From Scedosporium boydii (lineage: Eukaryota; Ascomycota; Sordariomycetes; Microascales; Microascaceae): a stretch of 64,000 nt of DNA. Where the stretch lies: contig NJFT01000007.1 of the NCBI GenBank assembly GCA_002221725.1, forward strand, positions 62,001 to 126,000. Reading direction: 5' to 3'. The notes below the pieces were generated by a model. That model searched no databases, was not told the origin of the DNA, and saw nothing but the letters and a program-made list of their open reading frames with translations. This document shows, one piece after another, positions 35,401 through 46,721 of the stretch (position 1 is the first letter of the stretch; each line of letters begins with the position of its first letter). A program made the position numbers and the translations under genes.

Positions 35401-38400
35401 AACTGTGCGCAACAACGAGGACACTCGTCCGGACGAAGTTGGAGATGAGGTCGAGGACTTGGTGATGGTCTCAACGATTAAATAAATCGTAATACATAAG
35501 ACCACATGTGTCCTGTTAAGCCATGCCAATCATCCCATCGTAACTTTCAATCCACTAAACATCTATTGACATCCAGTTGATTTCACCTCAAATCATCAAT
35601 ATCAAGACTTATCCCTCGCCCCGGCCGAAGGAGGCACTGCAGTCTCGTTCTCTCAGCTCTGTGGCTCCAATATCTTTCTCGGACCTCTGAAGGCGGGAGC
35701 AGACGCCAGGTGATGCATAACTCCAGCTGGCTCTTGCTTCCCGCCCTCTGAACACATTCCTCGTAACAGTCCACCTTTCGATTTCCCTGGACCCAATAGG
35801 ACACACGCACTGTTAAAGCATCAACGCAACTGTACTGTTCCTCTCGTATGTGCCAATAAAACTGGAGCATGAATTCCTTCTCTCCGCATATTAGTGTACT
35901 TCCTTGAGATGTACTTCTGTAGACTGCTACTTTTCTGGCCTATATTACACTGCACCAGCATTCGGGAGCAAGCCAGCCTTCTCGATTCGACACCAATACT
36001 CCTTCGTTTCTCACCGCAAACACTACACTATACTACCGTTACCCCAGATATCCCCGGCGCGTGTGGGTCCTTCTAGAATCATTTCTAGAACGAAATTTCT
36101 CTGCTTCATTTTACTAGACACGCCATCCCTGGGTCCTCGCTTCCTTCACTGGGATGCCCTGACCTGGGGATTCCTCCATCTTTGGCATTTTGTTCTCTCA
36201 CCGCAACTTTGAATGTTGTTATGTCCAATTTTTTTTTTTCGATCCTCCTTTTCTCCCCGTCTCCATCCGCTTCACATTGTCAGGGATAACCCAGGGGTTC
36301 GGCCACGCGGCATGACCTGCAGTTTGCTTAGCTTATGAGAGCATCGCATGATGTCCAAACTTGTAGGCAGGGACTGCGTGCTTATTTTCATGTCAGTTAT
36401 GAAAGTATTCGTTCAACATCGATGGAGTTATCGACGAGAGTACGTTTTTTACAATGTGGTGTAATATACAAGTATGATCCTGCATTGGAAAGAAGCCTTG
36501 TCAAGCGCTACGAGGTTGGCGCTCTGATCGAGGATTTCTATTAGTACCCCTCCACACAACGCCAGGCTGGGAATTCCTTCAGTAACCAGTAAAGGTAGTT
36601 ACTTCGTATTTTTCTCTCCCGAGAGATCCAACCACTCACAAGACTCTTCACATCGTGGACACAAAATGGGATTGGTTTCTTCGTTTTTATCTTTGCGAAA
36701 TCGCCCATCGGCACCCAAAACACTCAAGCGCCCCGGTTCGATTGCGACCCACCTTCGGCATTCTCGATCCGCTGTCTCATTCACACGTGTGCGGGCCGGG
36801 ATTCTCGACGAACTCGGTATTTTATGCCTTTGGGAGAGGAAAACAACAACGAAGTTGGAACCCAACTGAACTAGGAACCCCCTCTAACACGCACGTATCA
36901 AATTGGCAAGGTAAGGCGATCCCCGGAAATTAAACGAACAAGGCAAGGCTAAGGAAACTTATGTCGATGGAACCCTGGTTATAGTGTAGTGTAAGGTCCT
37001 GCCCCAAGACTGAATCCTTCGCGTTTTCTTGCCCGCCACTTTCCCCGGTCCCTGAACGGACCTGGAATGAAAAGATCCGGCGAAGCTGCCATAAACATGC
37101 GGCGTGGGGAAAGGAGCTGATGGCCAGTGCTTTCAGGTGTCTTGTCGCAGGCAGGCGACTACAAGCTAGTGCTCTTGATTGTGCTGACCTTTGCGTACTT
37201 TCGTCGTGTAAAGCCGGGGAATGTGGATGCCCGAATAGTGACAAACAGGCGTCACGGACAAGACCCTTCGCCATTTTCCCTGAGAGGAATATCAAATTCC
37301 TTCCATAATTCTTTCTCCAGCTCTATCATCTCTATCGAAATGCTGGGATTTCACCAGTGAATTTCCACCGAAGAAGTCGATTGCGGGCAAAGTACCCCCT
37401 ATTTCCCATGAGAAAGTGAAGCAGTGGCGGCGTGCATGGGGGAGGGGTGGAACACTGAAGGGGGGAAAGGACCCAAAAAAAGCAAAATGCGGGAAGGAAC
37501 GGAGGACAAGCAACTCTGCCGGACGAACATCCCTGAAAGCCACGCGCTGATCTGTTGCGGAGACCTTGCATAATCCCTGCAAGTTCTACCCCATGTTGCG
37601 TATGCTGGATTGTGGTTCACCTCACCAGCCCCAGGAGCGCATGGCAGGACAATAGATACTTCGTACATCAAATATGTACATTGGCGACTTCGTACTGTTA
37701 CTTGGTACTCCGAATCCTTTGCCCTCAGCTTTCAGGTTTCTCCCTCATTTTCTCTTGTCTTTACAATCTTTCTTTTTTTTTCTTTCTTTTTATTCTTTGG
37801 TTTATTTCACCTTCACCTAAACGTCTAGATGACTAGTATAAATGACATACATCACGTGGCCAGACTCAAAGATCGTCTCTATCTTTCCACATCTCTTGGC
37901 TGATACCTACACAACTTACTTCAGATGGAGCAGTACGAAGTCTTCGATACCGTGCAAATAAGAGATTCCACACTGAATACCAAGATACAAGAGCCAATAC
38001 ATTTGATGCTGGGTTTCGCGTCTGCACTTCTGGCTCAGAGGGGCAAAGTGTGGGGCATCCTCCCTGAAAAAGTCGTCTGCGCTCCCTCCCTCATCGGCGC
38101 CCCAAACCATTCCGTCCAACCAGACACGCAAAATTGCAACAGTAATTCCACGATGCCCAATCATGAGTGGACGGACTCTATGAGAGATGACACACATAAA
38201 TCTAGCTCATCGGAAAAGACCTCGACGTAGCGGCAATAGTTTACACGCCGTTTGTGGTTTTACCCCGACAATCGCGAACGTTAGTGGTGGCAGCAGACTG
38301 GCAGTGGTGGTCTAGACTTTTGCAGTTGAGGTCAAGGTATCAATATACTTTACTTCGTACCTCTTTACGTGATAGAGGAGGATGGCCTGGACCACCAAGA

Positions 38401-38546
38401 TTGGTTCCTGCTCAAGCCCAAGAATTCCAGGCACGTTTTTGGGGGCGGGATAAGAGGGGTAGCTTTGATCTGGGCAGCCAACCATGAGCCATCCTTCTTG
38501 CAATAACTACTACGAAGGGGATTCATCCATGACATTCGATGACTGC

Positions 38547-38563
38547 CTACTACGAAGTAGTAG
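38547..38563. repeat. Small perfect hairpin
   Basis: CTACTAC, GAA loop, GTAGTAG: a 7-bp perfect stem embedding one TACGAAGTA motif. Confidence 0.85.
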
Positions 38564-41016
38564 AATTGGTTACTTGGGATCGTGGGCCGCCCGCTGACAA
38601 TTCGTCCAAAGGAAGTGTTTACTATTATCTCTTGTGACCTGGCGAACATTGGACCCTTCGGCATATTTTTTGTTGAGCAGGCGACCTTGTCCTTCCTGGC
38701 ATCATCCCCTGCGAACCTGGGACAATCAAGTGGTCAAAGCCATCGCCTTACATACGGGGAGCAATGTTTCTCTTGCCATATTATGCACGAGACCTTGCCA
38801 GAGTTTACTATCGAATTCGTCTGCATCCTACCAAGCATCGGACCGCGTTGGTCCATCGTCCCTCGAGAGTGTCCATGCCACATCCTAGCTAACCGATCTT
38901 GGTGCTTTGTTGGCGGAACTGCTGTGGATTGATGCCACCTCGCCTAGCCAGGGATTGCATCCTGGCCCTTTCCAGGCCTTCCCCTTTTCATACGGAGTAC
39001 TTCATACATCGCGAGCAACGGGGAGATGCTCCATGGCAGCAAACTTTTGGTGACTAGCCTCCACCGCCACAATTCGTTTTCTTGAAGTACTTGTAGGAAG
39101 GGGTAAGGGAATCGATATTTTGCCAAAACCCTTTCCAAATGCCACCCATTACTTTATTACTTTACCTGCTAGCGTGTGGCAAGAGACAGTGCCATGGTTG
39201 CACAATCGGAAAACCGGCCAGAAGACTTTCTATACAAAGTACGTCAGTTTGTTCAATTGCGTCCCAACCCACCGGGAGTGTGGAGGGGAGATAATACACT
39301 GCACGTGGGCAGTAAGGGATCAACCCCAGCACCGTTCCAACAAACAGAGCCACGACCATTAAAAATCCCCGAGAATGCCGACAAGATCCGAGACCACGCC
39401 TTGCTTTTTCAAGCTTCAAGCGCAGGACAATTCCTCATGGTGCACTAACTAGGATACTAAGATTACTCTAGCAGCTTGGTCTTTGAAGGTAATTTCGTAG
39501 TAGTACTGCTTTCCTCTTCCAAATCACATTCTAGGAGGCGCAGATCTGTGGCAACTCTTCCTTCGTAGTGGTACTAATCCTCCAACACCGCTTGCCATCC
39601 CAACGGTCGATGACGAGGCTACTTCCTTTGAAATGATCCGAAGTGACGGACCGGATTTCTTCGAGCTGCCTAGTCCTGGGAGTGCTTTTAAACAAGAAGT
39701 AGATGTTTATTTGATTTGATATGTGGCGGTGGAAGGTAGCGTAACCTTTCGGCTTTACTAGAGTTCTGTTGCCAATATCATATCGAAATGTCCCCGCGTT
39801 GTTACAGCAGCCCTTTGTTTGGTATCCTCCAATTTCTCCCGATTGCTGTCTCAGCCGACTGTAGTGATCAATAGTGGACTTCGGAGACGTGCTTCGTAAG
39901 TATGTATAGTTCCATGGGCATCCGCCTCTTTTCTTCCGCACAATTGCCGTGGGTTTCTACACTACTCCGTGTTTGAGATGGTGCTGCAACCTCTCGATCA
40001 GAGCCAGGCCCGCGAGCCGTTAGTAACGTCGATTGCGGAGACGCCATACATAGTAATATCCACAGTCCTTTTGTCAGGGTTGCCATGGAAAGAAGTACTA
40101 GTACTACTAGTACGGGGTACTCATCCTCCCAATTATCTAGGATGAGGAGGGGGTTTGTTATCATTTCTTGCTTCCCTGGGCTACGGAGTACTTCGTACTT
40201 GCTGTCTGGTTATCTTTTGGTTGCCCTCGCAGTGCTGTCAGGCCATTTTCCCCTACCCCATTCAGTGCGGGAATGAGTGCAGGCTGCTATTGTATGGGCT
40301 TGTGCACGTGCGATTGTACCAAACACTGCGTTTCTAAGTATTGTAGTACCTAGGGCGCCCCCGACACCCAGCTCTGGAGCAGTCCAAGTACGGGTACACC
40401 TACATCGCTCGTTTACGTAGTATTCCAATTGTCTTCTGTCGAAGTGGACACAGCAGAAATGGTGCTTTAACTGCTTCGTCCACTCCGGGATTAGACATAA
40501 AATACTTGTGGGCCCTTGAGAAGTACTAATCTAACACAGGTAATTCATGTACAATTGTAGTGTAGACCAAGTACTCGCTTACTTTGTAGTGGACTTACTA
40601 GGAAAGAGGTACTGATACTTCTAATTGTGACAACCCATGAGGAGTATTTGATGTACTTCGTACTTCATACCATTCGTACCTGCAATCTGCTGCCCAGGAA
40701 GGGTAGAAGGAAGTTTCGACGAAGCTCGCCTGTCCTGGGAACTCCTAGTTTTAGTGCTGCAATTGTGGGAGCCCCACCACATAGCATCGTTGCTTCTCTG
40801 CACCACTGCGCCATTGTACGCCCACACCTCGTGCTGCCTCGCATGTGGACCTGTGCACGCCCTCCCATCCTTGCACACCCCCCCTCTACCCCCTCTAGTG
40901 TACATCCACTACTTCTAGATTGGCCGGGTCCCCCTTCTCAAACCTTCGACGGGGCCATTTCAATCTGGGTGCTCGATCCTCCACCTTTCCCTCAAAACCT
41001 ACCCGCTCTTCCATTT

Positions 41017-41175
41017 ATGTCTGCCCTTTCTCTTGCCCCCTTACCCAGCCTTTTTTCGTCCCTTTTCCCTTATATGAGCGTACCCCCATCCCGTCTTCGC
41101 CACGTTTTTCTGACCCGAACCCTTCGTTTGGCGATAGATGGAAGCTCTCCCCCAGTTGAGCCGTCCCAGAACTGA
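41017..41175 (+). promoter_or_regulatory. Upstream ORF overlapping the RGS gene start
   Basis: ATG 41017 (with an in-frame second ATG at 41074) opens a 52-codon frame that ends at TGA 41173-41175, 38 nt past the proposed RGS start at 41138, in another frame. If included in the mRNA it could reduce initiation at the main start. The transcript start is unknown. Confidence 0.4.
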
Positions 41176-43622
41176 AGACCACCATACTTCCTCGCGATCC
41201 TCTCACACCTCTCCCTCGACCCGGGCCCATCACCACTCCGAGGGCATCGGTTATCCTCCACGATCCTCCCCCTCATCACCAAGTCTTCAAGCTTTGCCGC
41301 TACATGGCTCTGGGACCACAATAGATTCAGCATTCTCCAACCACCACCGCCACCACACCGAATCGCCTACTGACCAGTCCCCATATCTGTCGCATCCTCC
41401 TCCTCAGCCTTCACCTCAACAAACTAAACCCAAGACGGGCGGCCTATTTTCCTTTGCCAGCAGGATTGCGACCTTTTCTGAACCCGTAATTCGACGTCGC
41501 CCATCCATCTCGTCTATTGCATGCTCCCCTTCCGGTCCTAGCGACCCCACCTCACCCTACAGCGAATCCACATTTACCTCTTTGGACCCTAGGACGACTT
41601 CGACCTCGCAGGCAAGGCGTCCCTCAAACCAGTCATCGTCGTCGTCGAATCAATTTTTCACGCATTGCCCTGAAGGACATCGTTCCAGCCAGTCCCTGCT
41701 GCTTCAGAAGGACAACCCGCCTTCGCAGCCATATTCTACAACAGACCCAAACCGACCCCCTCCCCTCTTGCTCTTGACCTCAGACAACAAGATGCACCAG
41801 ACATCGTCGCGTCTTCTCCGCATGACGGACGATGATCGGCCGTTTACAAAGGTTCGTGAAGATGGCGTCGCTTTCAGACTCGTTTCTTATGTTGCTTCAA
41901 TTGCTTCGTTCCTTTGTTCGTCCTTTAATTCTTCGCCTTCTCTCGCTTGCGCTCCGTTTTCCACTTCCAGCTTGCAGCTCCCTATTTTGTTACTAAGTCA
42001 GTTGCTTGCGTGCCATTTGGAACCCACCTCTACCATCGATGCGCATTCGCCGCAGTCCTGTGAAATCGATAGCTAACCTGGTCGGGTTTCCCATGTAGGA
42101 TTTTAAGGATCTCTTCTCGACCCTGGTCGTCAGTCTTCTTCCACTTAGTGCACACAGAGTACGGTTAACAAAGGTTGAACACACCTTCCTCTCCGAAGAT
42201 GCCATCAATAATCTCGGCTCTTTGAAGTTCTCGCAGTCCAACCGCATGCCTGATCCCAAGGACCCCACAAGAATCGTCACGACGACGACCACCACCACCT
42301 TCTCCATGGCCAGGGATATGGCTAGGGCAATTTGCCAAAGGTTTCTAGATGCGAGGTTTATCGAGTCAGCAGACGGCAGGCTCCAGCAAGTGTATTCGCC
42401 AAAGGGATCAGTGTGGCAGCTTACTGCTAAGGGAATAACCATCCTAGACCGATTCTGTGCGAGGAATGGTATCCAGCAGAAGCACGTCCAAGAACTTGTT
42501 GGCAACAGTGCGACGCAGTTGGTTATTCTGGAGAGAAACACCAGCACAGACAAACTCGTCACGGATAGGGGTACGATTGAGGTGATTTTCAGGAGGTTTG
42601 TCGGGACCCAGGGCTTCAACATCAAGCCCAACATCAACTCGGCGGATTCCGACTCCCTAAATGAGTATCGTGATGGTGTCACTGGTGTCAAGATGGCTAG
42701 CGAGCGCAAAGTCAACGGAAAAATATTCAAGGACACTTTCACGGGGAAGGCGGCGTGCGACTGGCTCATGGACTGCTGCACGACGGTAGACCGCAGGGAG
42801 CCCATTGAGGTCGCAACCCTCTTTGTAGCCTATGACCTCATCGAGACTATCGTGCAGGATCGAGCCTACATGGCGCAGAACCCCAGCGCAACCCAGTTCC
42901 AGCCTACAAAGCACGCCATTTACCAACTATCCACTAAGGGCAAGGAGGTCATCAACGGCAGCGGTTCCCGCGGAAGGTCCTCAGATAGCGAAGCCGTACC
43001 GCAGACGCGGAACGTGATTGCGCGAGACTCAAACACCCAGCGCCTTGACAAGATCCTCAGCGACCCCGCTCTACGACTCTTGTTCCGCGAGAACCTGCGT
43101 GAGACCCATTGCGAGGAGAATCTTTCTTTCTACGTTGATGTGGAGGAGTTTGTAGAAGCTTGCCGTTATGCCGTACGTGCGGCACAGAAGAACCCATCTT
43201 CTAGTGCCATGGACGGAGTCAAGGAAATCATGGCCCAGGCGTACGGTATTTACAATGCCTTCCTAGCTCCCGGATCGCCGTGTGAGCTCAATATCGATCA
43301 TCAACTGCGAAACAACTTGGCTATGCGCATGACCAAGGCGGTGGGTCAGGATTCTGCCATGATCGACACTCTCAAGGAAGTCACAACCCTTTTCGAGGAA
43401 GCCCAGAACGCGGTGTTCAAGTTGATGGCTAGTGTAAGTAGTCCCGGGTTTCTGGCCTCTGTTAATAGCTTGGGGTTATTCTAACGCGTTTGTGTACAGG
43501 ACTCCGTACCTAAGTTCCTCCGCAGCCCCAAGTACGAGTCGACTCTAAGGCACTACGATTTCGATTCAATACTCCCGGGACGAGCACCGGAGCGAAGCCT
43601 AAGCCGATCGAATCGCAGCTAA
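41138..43622 (+). CDS. flbA: Regulator of G-protein signalling, FlbA/Sst2 type
   Basis: GTPase-activating regulator of heterotrimeric G-alpha. FlbA in Aspergillus restrains vegetative growth signalling and allows conidiation; Sst2 in yeast desensitises pheromone signalling. Exons 41138-41851, 42099-43433 and 43500-43622; introns 247 and 66 nt; 723 aa, close to A. nidulans FlbA. Residues 1-235 are Ser/Pro/His-rich and disordered. The first splice joins DDRPFTK to DFKDLFSTLVVSLLPL. Two DEP domains follow (about 250-345, and about 430-510 with FKDTFTGKAACDWLMD). The RGS domain is about 557-690: LDKILSDPALRLLFRENL, CEENLSFYVDVEEF, IYNAFLAPGSPCELNIDHQLR, then LFEEAQNAVFKLM. The last exon gives DSVPKFLRSPKYES. 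The start is the first ATG giving an open N-terminus, and it is less certain than the rest. Confidence 0.92.
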
Positions 43623-45044
43623 ACTACTTTTCTTTCTCTACATTACTGAGCGCCGATGTTTCTCGAATTTCGTGTTGACGATACCCGTCTCATTTATTTT
43701 GATCATATCCCCATCTCGATCTATGCTTCCTCCCCCCTCTCTCGCTGTCGGCCGTTGGGCGGAAGCATCTCCCTCAGCTCAGCCATCGCTCTGCGGGAGA
43801 GATGGCAATCTGTCAGCCTGACGCCGTGCACATACCCCAAGTCGTTTACGGTCATTTAATTTTTATAGAATTCAGATCTTCTCAGCATGCATTGGGTACA
43901 TTAGGCTTGTTTCCAGGAGTCTCAGCAATCGGACTTTTTTCCTTGCCTCTTTTACACGAGAACCCATTTTTCTTATCTCTCGCCATCGGCGAAACTCGTA
44001 CAATAGGAGAGGGGCGCCTAGGTAGTTCTAGAAACGTGCCTTGATCGTTTCTTGCACCTTGTTTTGTTTTCTTCTTGTCTTTGGCTCTCTTTTATTCACG
44101 CCCCCACCTTCTTTGTTCATATATTGTTTGTTACCTTGCAGCCGGCGGTCAACACTGCATCTGGCTTTTCTTTCAGCGTTCATAATCCTGTTCTTTATCA
44201 GAAGTAAAATGGGATCGGCAGGTTAAGGCAGAACATTCAAGCCATTCCACGGAGGAAAGAGGAGGAGCTGGGCGGAATTCCATCGGCTGTTGTTATTTTT
44301 CGGTTTCATTTCTTTGGTTGTCGTTCTTTCTGTTTCCATTTTGTTCGCTTTGTGTAATGCATCAATACAGTGGATCAAGAGCGTTTAACCTAATGTTTGG
44401 TGTTTTTATTATATCTCTGCAGGATGTGTCTGATTTTGTGTCCCCAGGGTGGTCCTGGGTATGGAGCTCAGCTGGTCGCTGGCTGTTAGAATGTTCTCCA
44501 ACTTGTCCAACAAATGGGAATCTCTTCTGGTTCCTGCAAGGATCCGGCTGGTCCGCTCCTACCAGCACGAGCGAGCTCCGAAAGTATGCCTGTGAGATTT
44601 GGAGGGGGGGCTGTGTTATGGATATTGTGCAACAGCAACATGCAAAGGGGGAGCGGGATTTGGAAGAGGGTAGATGGGATAGCTACAGGTGGTAAGCCAT
44701 GGACAACATTGAAAGGCGTTGGTGGATATAAAGGACCTTGATGCCAGTAGAATAAGAACCAATTTCATGTCTTAGAAGAAGACACAAGGCCCTTTCTCGT
44801 TTTATTTCGTTCTCATGGAAACGCTTCAATAGTTTCTTCCCACCTATCATCCAATATCGATGTGCCAATCTCGGCAGCAACAGGCGAGTAGTAAATCCAA
44901 ACTCAGTAAACCCAAAAAGAAGGTATCTCAAATAATTCAACTCCATATGCTCTCCAAAAAAAAATCCCTTACGAAGGAACAAATGTGATGAAATGGCACT
45001 GGTGAGATCCAAAGCAGCAATCAACACGCTCCTGCAGCGACCCG
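43623..45044. other. Convergent 3' intergenic region
   Basis: About 1.4 kb, T-rich after the RGS gene (43620-44400). Probably a long 3' UTR of the RGS gene plus the 3' flank of the DUF7053 gene. No gene recognised. Confidence 0.5.
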
Positions 45045-46721
45045 CTAATAATACAACTCCGTACCCGGGGGTTCTTTCAACACGGCACGATACCGGACCG
45101 GCCGGTCGTTTTCCTGTTTCTTCGCTAGCGGCGGCGCCGGTACCGACGACGACGACGGGGGTATGTAGGCCGAATAGGTCTTCTTCGGTTGGACCTCGAG
45201 GTGCAGCGACCTTGTCCGTCCGGCGGAAAGGATGCCCAAGGCGGCGAGGTCGACGGCGGCGGGCTCTTTTTCTTCGCGCACGCCCGGTAAACATCCAACG
45301 GCAAGAGAGGCCGGGGGTTCTGCCTCCTTCGCAATAATAGTCTTAGAATAAGCTCCCAGATGAGGCAAAGAATCCCGCGGCCGTGTTGGCGCTGGGGTGG
45401 TCAACTTTTGTTGTTGTTGCGGTTGTTGTTCTTGCGGCAAAGGCAAACTCGATTCCTTTCCGGCGGAGACGGGCGAGGAATCGAAGGGATTGGAGGCGGC
45501 GATGTCGGAGTAATCTTGGTATTTTGCGCGAGGATAGCGCGTCACGACGCTGACGGCGGGTTTGAGCGGCTGCCAGGCGGAGAAGCGGGCCGAGGGGGAA
45601 GGGCGTGTCGCTTCCTCGTGCGGGGTGGTAGGGTAAAAGGACGCCGAGGTGGGGCGGCGGTTAACACGGAGGGGGGAAGGAAAGGCGCTCGGGGGCCCCG
45701 AGGAAGGGGATTCGTTGGTGGAGGACTCCGGGTGGTTGTTTAGAGTTGGAGAGCTGGTGAAGAGCGTGGAGGGCGCGGGGAGGTAGGCGGGGAGGTTCGT
45801 CGTTAGGCGGGAGAGGGTGCGAGCGTGGGATCTGACTTTATCCTCGCCGCCGTCATATTCGTGGGTGATGTTGGTTATTGTTTCTGCCGTGGTAGATTTC
45901 GGACGGATTAAGTCTGTCTGCCAGGGGGGTAGTCTGTAGAGGGCGTGGTCGATGAGAAGGCCTTGGTCTTTGTCGTCCATGGATAAGCGGCGGGACGTCG
46001 TCGGGGAAGTGGTGGAACTGAAAGCGGGGTTGATAGGAGGACTCACCGGGTCGTAAGGAGGGGGAGCAGCAAGAGGGGGATAACGAGCGAGATCGGTTCC
46101 CGACATGCCGTTGGACGGATGAGGAGAGGGGGCGTCTGTTCCAGCAGCGGCAGCAGCAGCAGCACCGTTACTTTCCGGGACGGGGCTTGCGCTCGCGGCC
46201 GATGCAGCTTGGGCCTCGACCTTGATCGCATCCACGAGGGAACCATGAGCCTTCTTCAACGTCTTCTTGACAAAAGCGGCCATGAACACATTACACCTCA
46301 TATCAACGTCCTCGCGCACGTACAACCCCGACAATGGCGCACCAATACCCAACTCAACAGGCTCCACTGGCTCGCCAGGTAAGGTCCCCGCGACGGTCCA
46401 GGTCTCGCGGATATTGAGCCCCATGGGGGCGTAGACGTGTGTCTGGACGCCCTTGGGCACGTTGTTGAAAGCGGCGGTGTAGCTGACCTGCCCGGTGACT
46501 ATGCCGCCGGGAAGGTAGGAGATGCTGTCGGTGAGGGAGTACCAGGCGCAATGGAGCTCGTCGGGGGGCGCGTTGGCGGGGCAGGAGATGGGGTGGCGGG
46601 CGATGACGAGGGGGTTGAGGTCGATCATGCGGAGGTGGTCTTGGAGGAAGGCGATGGCGACTTGGCGGGAGACGCCGGGGGGGAGGGGGGTAATGGTTGT
46701 GAAGACGGTGCGTTTAGACAT
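45045..46721 (-). CDS. DUF7053 domain protein
   Basis: Fungus-specific protein of 558 aa in a single exon. The N-terminal domain (about residues 1-175) begins MSKRTVFTTITPLPPGVSR, the characteristic opening of DUF7053 proteins. It continues AIAFLQDHLRMIDLNPLV, WYSLTDSISYLPGG, VSYTAAFNNVPKGVQTHVYAPMGLNIRETW and DVDMRCNVFMAAFVKKTLKKAH. This order suggests a START-like lipid- or ligand-binding fold, which is inference. The rest, from about 175 to the end, is Pro/Ser/Ala-rich and low in complexity, with a Gln/Pro run near 435 and a C-terminal basic patch. Function unknown. The start is the first ATG and matches the family N-terminus. Confidence 0.82.
   Translation of the reverse strand: MSKRTVFTTITPLPPGVSRQVAIAFLQDHLRMIDLNPLVIARHPISCPANAPPDELHCAWYSLTDSISYLPGGIVTGQVSYTAAFNNVPKGVQTHVYAPMGLNIRETWTVAGTLPGEPVEPVELGIGAPLSGLYVREDVDMRCNVFMAAFVKKTLKKAHGSLVDAIKVEAQAASAASASPVPESNGAAAAAAAGTDAPSPHPSNGMSGTDLARYPPLAAPPPYDPVSPPINPAFSSTTSPTTSRRLSMDDKDQGLLIDHALYRLPPWQTDLIRPKSTTAETITNITHEYDGGEDKVRSHARTLSRLTTNLPAYLPAPSTLFTSSPTLNNHPESSTNESPSSGPPSAFPSPLRVNRRPTSASFYPTTPHEEATRPSPSARFSAWQPLKPAVSVVTRYPRAKYQDYSDIAASNPFDSSPVSAGKESSLPLPQEQQPQQQQKLTTPAPTRPRDSLPHLGAYSKTIIAKEAEPPASLAVGCLPGVREEKEPAAVDLAALGILSAGRTRSLHLEVQPKKTYSAYIPPSSSSVPAPPLAKKQENDRPVRYRAVLKEPPGTELYY

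Larger units (their letters stand above)
28898..40662. repeat. Dispersed TACTTCGTA / TACGAAGTA motif family
   Basis: Exact 9-mers read by eye start at 28898, 30741, 31097, 31183, 31517, 31861, 32549, 32603, 32661, 32984, 33061, 33485, 34608, 36600, 37657, 38351, 38551, 40189 and 40654 (32603, 32984, 33061 and 38551 are on the opposite strand). A related longer form, TACGGAGTACTTCGTA, is exact at 31510 and 40182. It occurs with one mismatch at 34265 and 38991, and as TGCGAAGTACTTCGTA at 31854. The 16-mer is close to palindromic. Confidence 0.85.
26493..41016. other. Gene desert of about 14.5 kb with repeated TACTTCGTA motifs
   Basis: No open frame here carries a recognisable domain, plausible exon chain or transposon protein; the longest (29221-29850, 209 codons) looks like chance. 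Composition is not strikingly AT-rich, so it resembles neither heavily RIPed repeats nor a typical AT-rich centromere. What it does hold is a dense scatter of the 9-mer TACTTCGTA or its complement from 28.9 to 40.7 kb, several near-palindromic extensions, at least two small hairpins and one long purine tract. These are listed separately. Noncoding transcripts cannot be excluded. Confidence 0.7.

Noticed and set aside
36735..36760. GGTTCGATT resembling a tRNA T-loop
   Set aside because: Flanks do not form the T-stem.
26493..41016. Hidden transposon or secondary-metabolite cluster in the desert
   Set aside because: No reverse transcriptase, transposase, PKS, NRPS or P450 motif was seen on either strand, and no long terminal repeats were noticed by eye.
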